Both the position numbers and the translations under genes were made by a program. Below, one piece after another: positions 1-8,664 of a DNA stretch of 64,000 nucleotides (the first letter of the stretch is position 1; every line of letters begins with the position of its first letter). Origin of the DNA: Dawidia cretensis (GTDB lineage: Bacteria; Bacteroidota; Bacteroidia; Cytophagales; Cyclobacteriaceae); assembly GCF_018598175.1 (NCBI RefSeq), contig NZ_JAHESE010000002.1, forward strand, positions 310,001 to 374,000, given 5' to 3'. The notes under the pieces are model-generated. The model saw only the letters and a list, made by a program, of their open reading frames with translations, did not search any database and was not told the DNA's origin.

Positions 1-746
1 AAGGCGACGACAAAGTGTATCGGTATGTACACCTGTCCAGCGGCAACTACAATGAATCCACCTCCCGGTTATATGTTGACATTGGTTTGTTAACAACAAA
101 AGAGGTCTATGGCAACGACGTGTCCGAATTCTTCAATGTCATTACCGGCCACTCACAACCGTCGACCTATCGCAACCTGATTACGTCGCCGCGCGACATG
201 CGCATACAACTGTGTAACCTCGTAAAACGCGAGGCGGAAAATGCCCGCAACGGCGTCCCGGCTGGCATCGTCATCAAGCTTAACTCGTTACAAGATAAAG
301 AGCTGATCGACGAATTATACGCGGCCTCGCAAGCCGGCGTCACCATCAAACTGATCGTCCGCGGCATGTGCAGCCTGCGCCCGCGACGCAAAGGGCTCAG
401 CGAGAACATTGAAGTGATCTCGGTGGTAGGCGAATACCTGGAGCACTCGCGCATCTACTATTTCCGGAACGACGACAATCCGAAGGTCTACATCGGCAGT
501 GCCGACGCCATGGTGCGCAGCTTCGACCGGCGCATCGAGTCGCTCTTCCTGCTCGACGACGATTTCCTGAAGAAACAAGCCATCAACAACCTGCGGTATA
601 ATCTAAAAGATAACGTCAATTCCTACATCATGCAGGAAGATGGCACCTACCGTATCAAAGAGCTGAATGGCGAGCCAACCTTCAATATTCACAAAGAGTT
701 CTACAAAGTGACCCGCGAGATCGTCATGGACGCCCGGCTTTTCTGA
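1..746 (+). CDS. ppk1: Polyphosphate kinase 1, C-terminal part (5' truncated by the window)
   Basis: The first complete codon in frame is at base 3, and the gene enters from outside the window. About 247 residues of a protein normally near 690 residues are present. The sequence carries C-terminal PPK1 signatures: YRYVHLSSGNYN, followed by the GSAD segment and DRRIE, which match the region that binds nucleotide and carries the second conserved His motif in the family. The enzyme makes long-chain polyphosphate from ATP at the inner membrane or in the cytosol. An exopolyphosphatase gene (ppx) lies about 14 kb downstream on the other strand, so both ends of polyphosphate metabolism flank the type IX secretion block. 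The GTG at base 15 is an internal valine, not the start. The identification is firm; only the N-terminal part is missing. Confidence 0.93.
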   Translation, partial: GDDKVYRYVHLSSGNYNESTSRLYVDIGLLTTKEVYGNDVSEFFNVITGHSQPSTYRNLITSPRDMRIQLCNLVKREAENARNGVPAGIVIKLNSLQDKELIDELYAASQAGVTIKLIVRGMCSLRPRRKGLSENIEVISVVGEYLEHSRIYYFRNDDNPKVYIGSADAMVRSFDRRIESLFLLDDDFLKKQAINNLRYNLKDNVNSYIMQEDGTYRIKELNGEPTFNIHKEFYKVTREIVMDARLF

Positions 747-767
747 GTAGGAGAGGTCTGAAAATAG

Positions 768-799
768 AAAAAGGCTCGCCAAATTGGTGAGCCTTTTTT
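768..799. terminator. Bidirectional rho-independent terminator
   Basis: An eight-pair stem (GGCTCGCC at 773-780 against GGTGAGCC at 786-793, one G-U pair, loop AAATT) is flanked by five A on the left and six T on the right. It lies 22 bases after the ppk1 stop and 17 bases after the stop of the convergent porP gene, so it can end transcription from both sides. Confidence 0.85.
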
Positions 800-815
800 A
801 TGATGGTATCTGCGA

Positions 816-1757
816 TTAACGATAGCTGTAATACTGCGGACACTCGGGGTTCTTGTGCACGCCCCGGATGATGGAGCGGAAGTTCAGGATAAACTCGTGC
901 GAGCCGTTCGAGAACTTGTTCAACGCCGAAGTAGTCCAGTCGTAAGAGTATGCAAAGTGGATCTTGTCGGTCAGCTTCAGATCGAGGAAGCCGATAAACG
1001 AGTCACCGCTTCGCCACGCCGCGCCAATGCTGAAGATGTCATAGAAGATAAAGGAGTTGTTGATGTCGATGCTCAACGGCTGGCCCTCTTGTGAGCGCAG
1101 CAGGAACGACGGATTCATCTTGATTTTCCCGGCACGGTCCAGTGGGACGTATACCCCGGAACGCAGCATGTAGTAGCGCTTTTCGATCACCTCGGTGATG
1201 GCGCCTTCAAAGCTCCCGTTCTTATTCGACTTACTGTTAATAATAAACGGTACGGACAGGCCTACAAAGAAATTCTTCTTGTTGAAGAACAACCCGGCAC
1301 CGAAGTTAGGTTTAAAGGTATTCATCGACAGGAAAGATCCCGGGTCGTCGTGCTGCAAGCTGAGCTTGCTGTAATCGGCACCCAGGAAGGTAAACCCTGC
1401 CTGCAGGCCCATGGATAGGGTCGCCTGGCCCATGTGGATCTTATAGGCATAGCTGCCGTATACGTGATCGTTTCCATAGCTGCCGATCTCATCGTGGTTC
1501 ACCATCAGGCCCACACCGATCTTGTTTTTCATCAGTGCCGTATGGCCTGAGAAAGAGAACGTGCGCGGCGCCCCGGGAAAGTTCACCCACTGATTGCGGT
1601 ACAACGCCGTAGCACTGAACTGCACATGTGCACCGGCATACGCCGGGTTGATCGCCATCTCGTTAAAAAAGTACTGCGTAAACACCGGGTACTGCTGGGC
1701 ACGGCCGACTCCCGTAACGAAAAGCAGCAGACAACTGAGGTAAAAAAGTCGCATCAT
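816..1757 (-). CDS. PorP/SprF family type IX secretion system membrane protein
   Basis: This 313-residue protein has a signal peptide (cleavage near residue 20, after GVGRA) followed by the hallmark PorP/SprF N-terminus: QYFFNEMAINPAYAGA, then YRNQWVNFPGAP. The rest is alternating strands typical of an outer-membrane barrel. Members work with a neighbouring giant surface protein, helping type IX export or attachment at the outer membrane, as SprF does for SprB in Flavobacterium. It starts only 11 bases after the stop of the 2206-residue adhesin gene, so the two are almost certainly co-transcribed and functionally paired. Length is normal for the family. A start at the second Met is equally possible. 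The bidirectional terminator at 768-799 follows it. Confidence 0.9.
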   Translation of the reverse strand: MMRLFYLSCLLLFVTGVGRAQQYPVFTQYFFNEMAINPAYAGAHVQFSATALYRNQWVNFPGAPRTFSFSGHTALMKNKIGVGLMVNHDEIGSYGNDHVYGSYAYKIHMGQATLSMGLQAGFTFLGADYSKLSLQHDDPGSFLSMNTFKPNFGAGLFFNKKNFFVGLSVPFIINSKSNKNGSFEGAITEVIEKRYYMLRSGVYVPLDRAGKIKMNPSFLLRSQEGQPLSIDINNSFIFYDIFSIGAAWRSGDSFIGFLDLKLTDKIHFAYSYDWTTSALNKFSNGSHEFILNFRSIIRGVHKNPECPQYYSYR

Positions 1758-1768
1758 GTCGTTGTAGT

Positions 1769-4700
1769 TTAATTGACGATCTCCAGATAACCGGCAAGAG
1801 GCTTCGACCCGTTGCGCTTATCAATCACATAGAAATAAGTACCGTCCGGCAGGTTGTTGCCCATCGGGCTGATCCCGCGGTTGGACAGACCATCAAACAA
1901 TACTGTATTGTTATCGTACCCGTCAGCCTGGTACACCAATGTACCGGCGCGGTTGTAGATCCGTACCACGTTACTTCCAAACTCTTCGATACAATCGATG
2001 TGGAAGTAGCTGTTCCGATCGTCGCCGTTGCGCGAGATCCCGTTGAACGGATGGATCTCGGTGCCGATGGCGAAGTGAGCAGTATCTTGGCAACCCAGTT
2101 GCGTGATCACCGTCACGATGTAGTTCTTACCGGCTTGCAGCCCTTCCTGGATAGGCTCGTTCGTAGGCGTGCCACCTTCAATTTCCCAGATGATCTCGGC
2201 GATGTCCACGTTGTTCTTGAGAACGAGGGAAACCGTCCCGTCCGGATGACCGCACGAAGCAGGTGTCACTTGCAGATCGAATTCCGGGTAGGTCGGTGTG
2301 AACTGCAGCGTTTCATATACCAGGTTGGACTCGCACTTCGTAGCACGATCGACAGCAATCACGCCATACGGAATCTGGGCGGCGAGCGTGTCGCGGAGGT
2401 CACCATAAGCATCGGGTGAAACGAGATCAGTATCCGGCTTCGTGACAGTGTCATCGTACCAGCGGAAGATATAATCCTGGATGTTGCCACCGACGGAGGC
2501 TGCCAGGGCACCGTTGTTCTCAATACAGCTTGTAACCTGCGAGAGGATCTCGATCGTCGGGATCGGTACCGGCAGGGGCTCGTACGGGATCGTCAACGTT
2601 GTGCTGTCCATACAGCCGGAGATGAGGTCGATCGCCAGTATGGTGTACGTAAAGTCAGCCCGTTGCAGGTTCTCAGCCATGAAGTCTGTGCGGAAGGCCG
2701 TTACAGGATTCAGCGGATGTGTCGCCGGATCTTCAAACCAGCTGAACTGGTAGTTCACAATGTCGCCGTTCACACTGGCAGAAGCCATACCGTTCGGAAT
2801 CGTCTCATCGCAATTCGATACAGCGGCCAGTATTTGCGTAGTAATAGGAAGTGTAGGCAATACTTTTTCCAGACGCACAATCGCCGTATCGCTCTTACAC
2901 GCCGGGCGCGTATCGTTTAGATCGAAGGCCACGACTTTTAGGTCACGGTTGGCATATTCGGACGTCAGGTTTTCAAGCGAGCGGCCTGCGTTAACCGGGG
3001 TAATCGGGTCGCCGTGCTCGTCGTACCATTCATACCGGTAGTTGGTTTCAATGATCGGACGGGGCGTGCCTGCCAGCGGATCAGAAGGCGGCAATACGCC
3101 TGCCGAGGAGATGCGGGCAAAGACAGAACCATTCTCGTGGATATTCGGCGTCAGGAATACGTTCACACAGTTGGTGATCGGCAGCGACGACGCGCTTACG
3201 AAGAACTTGATCGTATCCATGGGCACCGTATAGGTATCTTCCATCCAGCAGTTGTTATTCGGGTTCAGCACCCGCACCGTGAAGTCATTCACAGAAAGCT
3301 GGTTTGCCAGGGTATTGCTGGTGCCAAGAACCGGACCCTGTACCGGGACGGGGTTCCGTACGCCGCTATTATTATAGCCAAACCAGGTGAACTCGTAGTT
3401 CTGGCCCGTTTCCGGGAGGGCCTTGACCTCCAGGAAGCCCGTGACAGGATCGACGCACATGATTTCAGTGCGGAAGCTTTCCAGGACGACATCCACCGTA
3501 CCGAGGGTACTGTCCTGAATCACAAAGTCAAAGCTCACGTTGCAACCCGTATCGGTATATTTCGCCATGGCCGTATACTTTCCGGAATCCAGGTTGACAA
3601 TAGGGTTAGTGACCGAAGGCAACAAGGTGTTGGTGGCACGGTTCAGCCACGAGAACGTAAAGCCTGTAAACGGGGCGGCTACCGGCACGTTGTCTTTCTG
3701 AAGCGCAACAAACTCAGCCGAGCCGTTGGTCATGATAGCGGAAGTCGGGCTACCCGGAACACACTGAGTAATAGCCTGTGTCTTGAAGTCGCCGTCGGCA
3801 ACACGAAGATCTTGCTCGATCGATGGGATCTCGAATATGGCGCTGTTCGAGCAACCCTCGTTAAGTGGAGTTATCGTGGTAAAGACCACCTTGTAGCCTT
3901 CCTCATTGTCCACCATAAAACGTAGATCTTTATTATTGATGCCAAACCTTTTAGCGGCGTCCACCTCATTGTTATTAGGAGGGGAAATATCCTCATTCGT
4001 CCAGGCAAACGAGTAGTTGGCCGGGTCAGCAGCAGCTTCATTGTGCTTCACGGCGATTGATATACCACCGGTACCATCGGTGAGGGAAGCATCGCAGTTC
4101 ATGTTAGCCGTAATACCGCTTAATGTAGCGTCAATTACAGGCTTAACGCCTGTACGTCTAATGGTAATGACCTGTGCATAGCGACAACCTTGTAAAGGCA
4201 GCGTCTTGTTCACCGCGACTACTGTATAGTTAGTTCCAACTGTAGTTGCCTCCAAATCGAATTTGTCAAACTTGCCGGCAACGGGAGGTACAGCACTCGG
4301 TATTAAGCCTGTGAAAAACGGAGGAGAATGTGTCAGATAGGAATTTTTGGCATCTGGATCTTTGTTAGTTCTGTATAGGAGTATATCATAATCGACATCA
4401 TCATACCCAAGAGTGTGATTTAGAGTCACGTGAATGGCACCACCCGGGTGCGGGGCACATTTCGCGACGTTTTCATAGGTAACATCGATGGTGTGGCCTT
4501 GCTCAAACGGAATAGTAGCATAGGCAGTGGTGTCGCAGCCGTTCTCAGGGTTCGTAATCTTGACAGAGTAAAGACCCGTGCTATTGATGATAGAGTCACG
4601 CAGCACGCCAAGCCGTTCGTGTAAACTGATGCCATCATTATTGTACCAGGCAAAGTTAAATTTGCTGGGTGTCGTGGGCGCGATAACTTCCACAGTAAAG

Positions 4701-7700
4701 ATACCATCGTTACTGTTCTGACAGGTTGACGCAGCTTTCAGGTTAGGGTTGGTCAGTACCATTTTTGGTGTATTGTTCGCAACCTTCACAGTGACCGGCA
4801 GCGACCGGCAAGTGTACTCCGTATGGACAGCAACTACCTGGTAGCTACCGGGCTCCAGTCCTTCCACTGTACCATCTGTGTCGGGCAGCGTAGTCTCAGG
4901 ATCATCACTGATATTTGTCCAGATAAAGGTGTAGTCGCTCAGGGCGCCCGAGTTCACCGAGGTTATTTCAATTTTGCCATTGGCAGGCGCGCAGCTGCTC
5001 TTTGGAGTAGGAGTAGGCACTACCACTACAGTTTTACGGCTGTCCAGCACGCGGATGGTGTCGGACTTGGAACAACCCGTAGTGGATTCTACCACATTGA
5101 TTGTATAAAGTCCGGCCTTCAAACCTGTAACCGTGGCACTGGTCGCGCCCGTGATTTTGTTGACGTCGGCCGTGCTATTCCCCGTATACCATTGGTAGAC
5201 AACAGGCGTGGTCGCCGCCGTTGCGGTAACAGTAGCCTCACCGGTCGGATGATCTTTATCGCACGATAGCTGATCGTCCTTCACCAGGCTGGTAATCTTC
5301 GGCGGCGTGGTTTGAGTTAACGTCACCGTCAGTTTCGATTCGCATTCGCTCGTATTGTTGATGGCCCTCACGGTATACTTCTGCGCCTTCAGGTTATTGT
5401 AGAACGGCGAGTTGGCCTTGTCCGGCGTTGGTTTCACCGTCGAACCATTGTACCAGTGGAAGGTATAGCCTGTGGTTTTGCCGTCGGCCAGGGCGTCGAT
5501 CCTGCCCGAATTTGCGTTAGAGCATTTGATAGTATCAATTTTAGTGGTAATCACCGGCAGAGGGGCGATCTTCTCGATCTTCGCCGTCGACAAGCTGACA
5601 CAGCCCGTTGTTTTGTCTTGAACCCATACCGTATAGCTACCTTCGCTCAGGCCGGTCAGGTCCGGGCTGAAGCCCAGGGTATCACTCAGGGAGAAAGGGA
5701 ACCACGTAATGTCATACTTGGTGGGGTCGCTCAGCACGGCACGCAGGTGACCGTTCGGATTTTTACAGTTCGTCAGCTGGCTGATAGGGTCGATGGTTAC
5801 AGTAATCTTGGGAGCGTCTTGCTGGCCAATAATTACATGCGCCGTGTCAGAACCACACTTCGCAGTTTTGTGGACAGCATATACCGTATATTCTCCGGCA
5901 GCAAGCCCACTATAGGCAAAGCCGACGTGGTCCGCTGTGCCAGGCGCGCCTGCATCGTGGCCGTCAAACCAGTAGAATGTATAATTCAGTGAGTCTTTGC
6001 CGGGACCATAAGCCTTGGCAATCCCTTTATCCGGGATGATGACACCTCCGGGAGTCGTCAGACATTTTAAGTTGTCTATGGCTGTCGTGGTAAGCGCCGC
6101 CAGGCCGGGATTGACCGGAGCAAACAACACGTTGTCGCCGTAGTCACATTCCCGAATCCGGCCGGGTTGTTTTTCAATGTCCAACGGGATCGTGGTACCG
6201 TCGTCGTTCAGCACGACGTACAGCGTGAACGGCGATCCATTTCCGGCAATCGTAACCTTTTGTGTGATCGTGTCACCCGGGGCCATCTCCGACAACGTAA
6301 TCGTGGTGGTAGACATCTTCACCGCGGAGTTGGTACGAGGGTCGCCATTGTAGAAAGTGATTTTCAGTCCGCCCGAGACCAAAACATCGCCTTTATTTCT
6401 GAATTTAAATGTAACACCAATGTTCTTGTCCGGGCAGGTAGGCGCATCAATCTTAAGTTGCGGTGCCGTTGGATCGCTCGGATCAAACGGAACTACCGAG
6501 AGATTCGGTGCTGCATACGACGGACATCCGTAGGAATTCAGAAAGGGAGCCTGGTTCAGGAAGTTGTTCAGCGGCCGGCTCTTCTTGTCGACAAAACACT
6601 CTGCATTGTCGGAATATACCAGGTGGTGCTGTTGGATCTGTTTCGGAATGGTCAAATCGTCATTGACGTTCACAACAAAATAGCCGTGTTGGTTCCAGAC
6701 TTTACGGGCAGGTACCCACGGTACGTTGGCGGATTCATATACGCGAACTTCTGCGTTCGAATAAAGGTCCATGTCCGCACCGGGCTGGCTATCGTCAGAC
6801 GCGCAGACAACGCAGATTTCGGTCGAGCCATCGCCGTTCATGTCCGCCACAATCGGGTATTCATTCGATGTGCGCGATGCGCAACGTATCGGTGTACTGC
6901 GGGTAACATTGGCGGTACTTCCTACAAGGGTCGTTGTGAAAATATAGAGATAATCTTCATCGCGGTATACAATTTCCGACTTGCCATCGGCATTAAAGTC
7001 GAACATCGTACAGCCGGTAATGCCGGAGGTTTGTTCCGTTACGTTTTCTCTCCACAGAACTTCCATATTGCCGGCACCTTCTTTCAGTGCATAGAGATAT
7101 CTTCCGGAGACATACACGGCATTCATTTTGCCATCGCCGTCAATGTCGGCGATGTTGATCCGGCCAGCGCCATTTTGCCAGCCGAATTTATACTTGTTAT
7201 CACCTGCTACGGCGTTGTTATCCGTAAAGGTTTTAATGACGTTATGTTCGACATCCCAGAAATAAGCCGTCGTAGTCTGTTTGCTGTTGTCACTGTCATC
7301 GATAGTGGAGCCAATGGCCAGAACGTCTAGAAAACCGTCCAGGTTGAAGTCGGCGATACTGGTACCACTGCCTGAGGTACGGCCTCTACGAACGAAATAG
7401 TTCGATACGCTTTTGGTCAGCGTGAGCGTAGAACCTTTCACGGGAGGGGTAACGGCCGTCGGTAACGTGGCGCCTGGAGCGGCCGGCCGGTTGATATTTA
7501 CTGTATAAATGCGACATCCGGCAATAAGCTCCTGGCCAGGAGAGGCCGTCAAAATATTGGCAGCGATCGGCGCGTTGCTGCTTTGACCAAAAGCATTGTT
7601 GAAAAGGTTTTCCCCCATCAATGTACCGGTGTGCGCATCGTAAATTTGCGAACGAAGGTAAAGCTCTACGGCGCCGTCGCCGTCGAAGTCGGTCAGGCCG

Positions 7701-8389
7701 ATGGTTCCCGGATACTCAGGAAAGTCGATGGACTTGTTATTCCAAATCAACTTACCGGTACAGTCGTATCCAACGAGCTTATAGCCGTTGCCGTCTGAAT
7801 TAGTGTGTAAGATGAAGTATTCTGAGCAACCATCTTTATTGATGTCCGCCATGGCAATATCTTCGAACGACGGTTGGAAGCCGTCTGCTTTCATGTCAAT
7901 TTGTTTGTCAATATTCAGCGCCATACCTGCGGTGGGCGCTTGCATTACATTGACGACGGCCGTGCCGGCATTCGAGCTGGAAGTACGGAAAGTCGTCACG
8001 AGTTCCGGGATGCCGTCGTTGTCGACGTCGCCGACGATAAGCCGGTTCACGTGATTGGCCGTACCGGGCTGAGACTTGTATTTAAGCTTCATCTCAAAAG
8101 GAGGGAAGATCTCAGGTTTAACGTTACAGCTATCAGTTTTGCCGATGAAGAAGTCCTTACAGACGTTGCTCAGGACACACTCCTTGTCGTAGCAATCGAT
8201 GAAACGATCGCCATCATCATCGATGCCGTTGTCGCAAATTTCGCACGTCTTGGTGGGACACTCGGCCGGGTCAAGACAGTCAACAAGACCGTTTTCGTCG
8301 TTGTCCAGGTTGTCGTTGCAAATCTCCTGTGCATGGGAATAACCAGCACTGAGGCAGAACAGGGTGATCAGGAAGAAAAGCTTCTTCAT
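1769..8389 (-). CDS. Giant surface protein with FG-GAP propeller, Ig/SprB-like repeats and CHU_C type IX secretion tail
   Basis: The chosen start (MKKLFFLITLFCLSAG) gives a normal signal peptide; an open frame 28 codons longer has no signal character. Of 2206 residues, 22-75 hold two Cys/Asp-rich blocks (NDNLDNDENGLVDC, DNGIDDDGDRFIDC) like calcium-binding thrombospondin-3 loops. Residues about 120-520 hold seven FG-GAP/VCBS repeats (for example DIDGDGKMN, DMNGDGSTE), as expected for a seven-bladed propeller. Residues about 630-750 resemble a CARDB domain. About fourteen Cys-containing Ig/SprB-like repeats of 80-115 residues follow (FxWY core, GxYTVxA, then a Cys). Residues about 2113-2206 are a CHU_C gliding-type C-terminal domain (VRIYNRAG, DGTYFYVI). 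The protein should be exported by type IX secretion and act as an adhesin; its ligand is unknown. Its PorP partner follows directly. Confidence 0.88.
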   Translation of the reverse strand: MKKLFFLITLFCLSAGYSHAQEICNDNLDNDENGLVDCLDPAECPTKTCEICDNGIDDDGDRFIDCYDKECVLSNVCKDFFIGKTDSCNVKPEIFPPFEMKLKYKSQPGTANHVNRLIVGDVDNDGIPELVTTFRTSSSNAGTAVVNVMQAPTAGMALNIDKQIDMKADGFQPSFEDIAMADINKDGCSEYFILHTNSDGNGYKLVGYDCTGKLIWNNKSIDFPEYPGTIGLTDFDGDGAVELYLRSQIYDAHTGTLMGENLFNNAFGQSSNAPIAANILTASPGQELIAGCRIYTVNINRPAAPGATLPTAVTPPVKGSTLTLTKSVSNYFVRRGRTSGSGTSIADFNLDGFLDVLAIGSTIDDSDNSKQTTTAYFWDVEHNVIKTFTDNNAVAGDNKYKFGWQNGAGRINIADIDGDGKMNAVYVSGRYLYALKEGAGNMEVLWRENVTEQTSGITGCTMFDFNADGKSEIVYRDEDYLYIFTTTLVGSTANVTRSTPIRCASRTSNEYPIVADMNGDGSTEICVVCASDDSQPGADMDLYSNAEVRVYESANVPWVPARKVWNQHGYFVVNVNDDLTIPKQIQQHHLVYSDNAECFVDKKSRPLNNFLNQAPFLNSYGCPSYAAPNLSVVPFDPSDPTAPQLKIDAPTCPDKNIGVTFKFRNKGDVLVSGGLKITFYNGDPRTNSAVKMSTTTITLSEMAPGDTITQKVTIAGNGSPFTLYVVLNDDGTTIPLDIEKQPGRIRECDYGDNVLFAPVNPGLAALTTTAIDNLKCLTTPGGVIIPDKGIAKAYGPGKDSLNYTFYWFDGHDAGAPGTADHVGFAYSGLAAGEYTVYAVHKTAKCGSDTAHVIIGQQDAPKITVTIDPISQLTNCKNPNGHLRAVLSDPTKYDITWFPFSLSDTLGFSPDLTGLSEGSYTVWVQDKTTGCVSLSTAKIEKIAPLPVITTKIDTIKCSNANSGRIDALADGKTTGYTFHWYNGSTVKPTPDKANSPFYNNLKAQKYTVRAINNTSECESKLTVTLTQTTPPKITSLVKDDQLSCDKDHPTGEATVTATAATTPVVYQWYTGNSTADVNKITGATSATVTGLKAGLYTINVVESTTGCSKSDTIRVLDSRKTVVVVPTPTPKSSCAPANGKIEITSVNSGALSDYTFIWTNISDDPETTLPDTDGTVEGLEPGSYQVVAVHTEYTCRSLPVTVKVANNTPKMVLTNPNLKAASTCQNSNDGIFTVEVIAPTTPSKFNFAWYNNDGISLHERLGVLRDSIINSTGLYSVKITNPENGCDTTAYATIPFEQGHTIDVTYENVAKCAPHPGGAIHVTLNHTLGYDDVDYDILLYRTNKDPDAKNSYLTHSPPFFTGLIPSAVPPVAGKFDKFDLEATTVGTNYTVVAVNKTLPLQGCRYAQVITIRRTGVKPVIDATLSGITANMNCDASLTDGTGGISIAVKHNEAAADPANYSFAWTNEDISPPNNNEVDAAKRFGINNKDLRFMVDNEEGYKVVFTTITPLNEGCSNSAIFEIPSIEQDLRVADGDFKTQAITQCVPGSPTSAIMTNGSAEFVALQKDNVPVAAPFTGFTFSWLNRATNTLLPSVTNPIVNLDSGKYTAMAKYTDTGCNVSFDFVIQDSTLGTVDVVLESFRTEIMCVDPVTGFLEVKALPETGQNYEFTWFGYNNSGVRNPVPVQGPVLGTSNTLANQLSVNDFTVRVLNPNNNCWMEDTYTVPMDTIKFFVSASSLPITNCVNVFLTPNIHENGSVFARISSAGVLPPSDPLAGTPRPIIETNYRYEWYDEHGDPITPVNAGRSLENLTSEYANRDLKVVAFDLNDTRPACKSDTAIVRLEKVLPTLPITTQILAAVSNCDETIPNGMASASVNGDIVNYQFSWFEDPATHPLNPVTAFRTDFMAENLQRADFTYTILAIDLISGCMDSTTLTIPYEPLPVPIPTIEILSQVTSCIENNGALAASVGGNIQDYIFRWYDDTVTKPDTDLVSPDAYGDLRDTLAAQIPYGVIAVDRATKCESNLVYETLQFTPTYPEFDLQVTPASCGHPDGTVSLVLKNNVDIAEIIWEIEGGTPTNEPIQEGLQAGKNYIVTVITQLGCQDTAHFAIGTEIHPFNGISRNGDDRNSYFHIDCIEEFGSNVVRIYNRAGTLVYQADGYDNNTVLFDGLSNRGISPMGNNLPDGTYFYVIDKRNGSKPLAGYLEIVN

Positions 8390-8409
8390 AGGCGAAAAGA
8401 AATTATGTA

Positions 8410-8417
8410 CAAATCTA
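8410..8417 (-). promoter_or_regulatory. Candidate -7 promoter box for the 2206-residue adhesin gene
   Basis: The minus strand reads TAGATTTG, an exact match to the Bacteroidota -7 consensus TAnnTTTG, ending 20 bases before the chosen ATG at 8389. I see no clear TTG at -33. The terminator at 8635-8657 separates this gene from the upstream adhesin gene, so a promoter is needed in this gap. Confidence 0.4.
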
Positions 8418-8634
8418 AAACACATGCCCCGAAATATGACTGCTCTGAAATTCATATTTTGGTAACTGGTCATGTAAGGTATCCTACCCGTAGTGACACT
8501 TTATGTAGATATAATGTTGTCAGTACAAGTATTACCTCAACACTTTTATAGTGTGATAAGGGGGATTGTAACCATGCTATGTAAGTTTTGCGCTCGATTT
8601 GACTATTCCGCCAGGGGGGTAATCGACGGCCTGT

Positions 8635-8657
8635 AAAAAACCACCGCCAGACGGTGG
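8635..8657 (-). terminator. Rho-independent terminator after the 1107-residue adhesin gene
   Basis: On the minus strand a perfect six-pair stem (CCACCG at 8641-8646 against CGGTGG at 8652-8657) is followed by six T (8640-8635). It begins 8 bases after the stop of the adhesin gene. It splits the type IX block into two transcription units. Confidence 0.75.
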
Positions 8658-8664
8658 GTATACC

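Noticed and set aside
3014-8551. Long plus-strand open frames opposite the 2206-residue adhesin (for example 3014-3925 and 6167-7330)
   Set aside because: They lack domain content and lie exactly opposite a gene with strong motifs. GC-rich codons of the real gene suppress stops on the other strand, so these are shadows.
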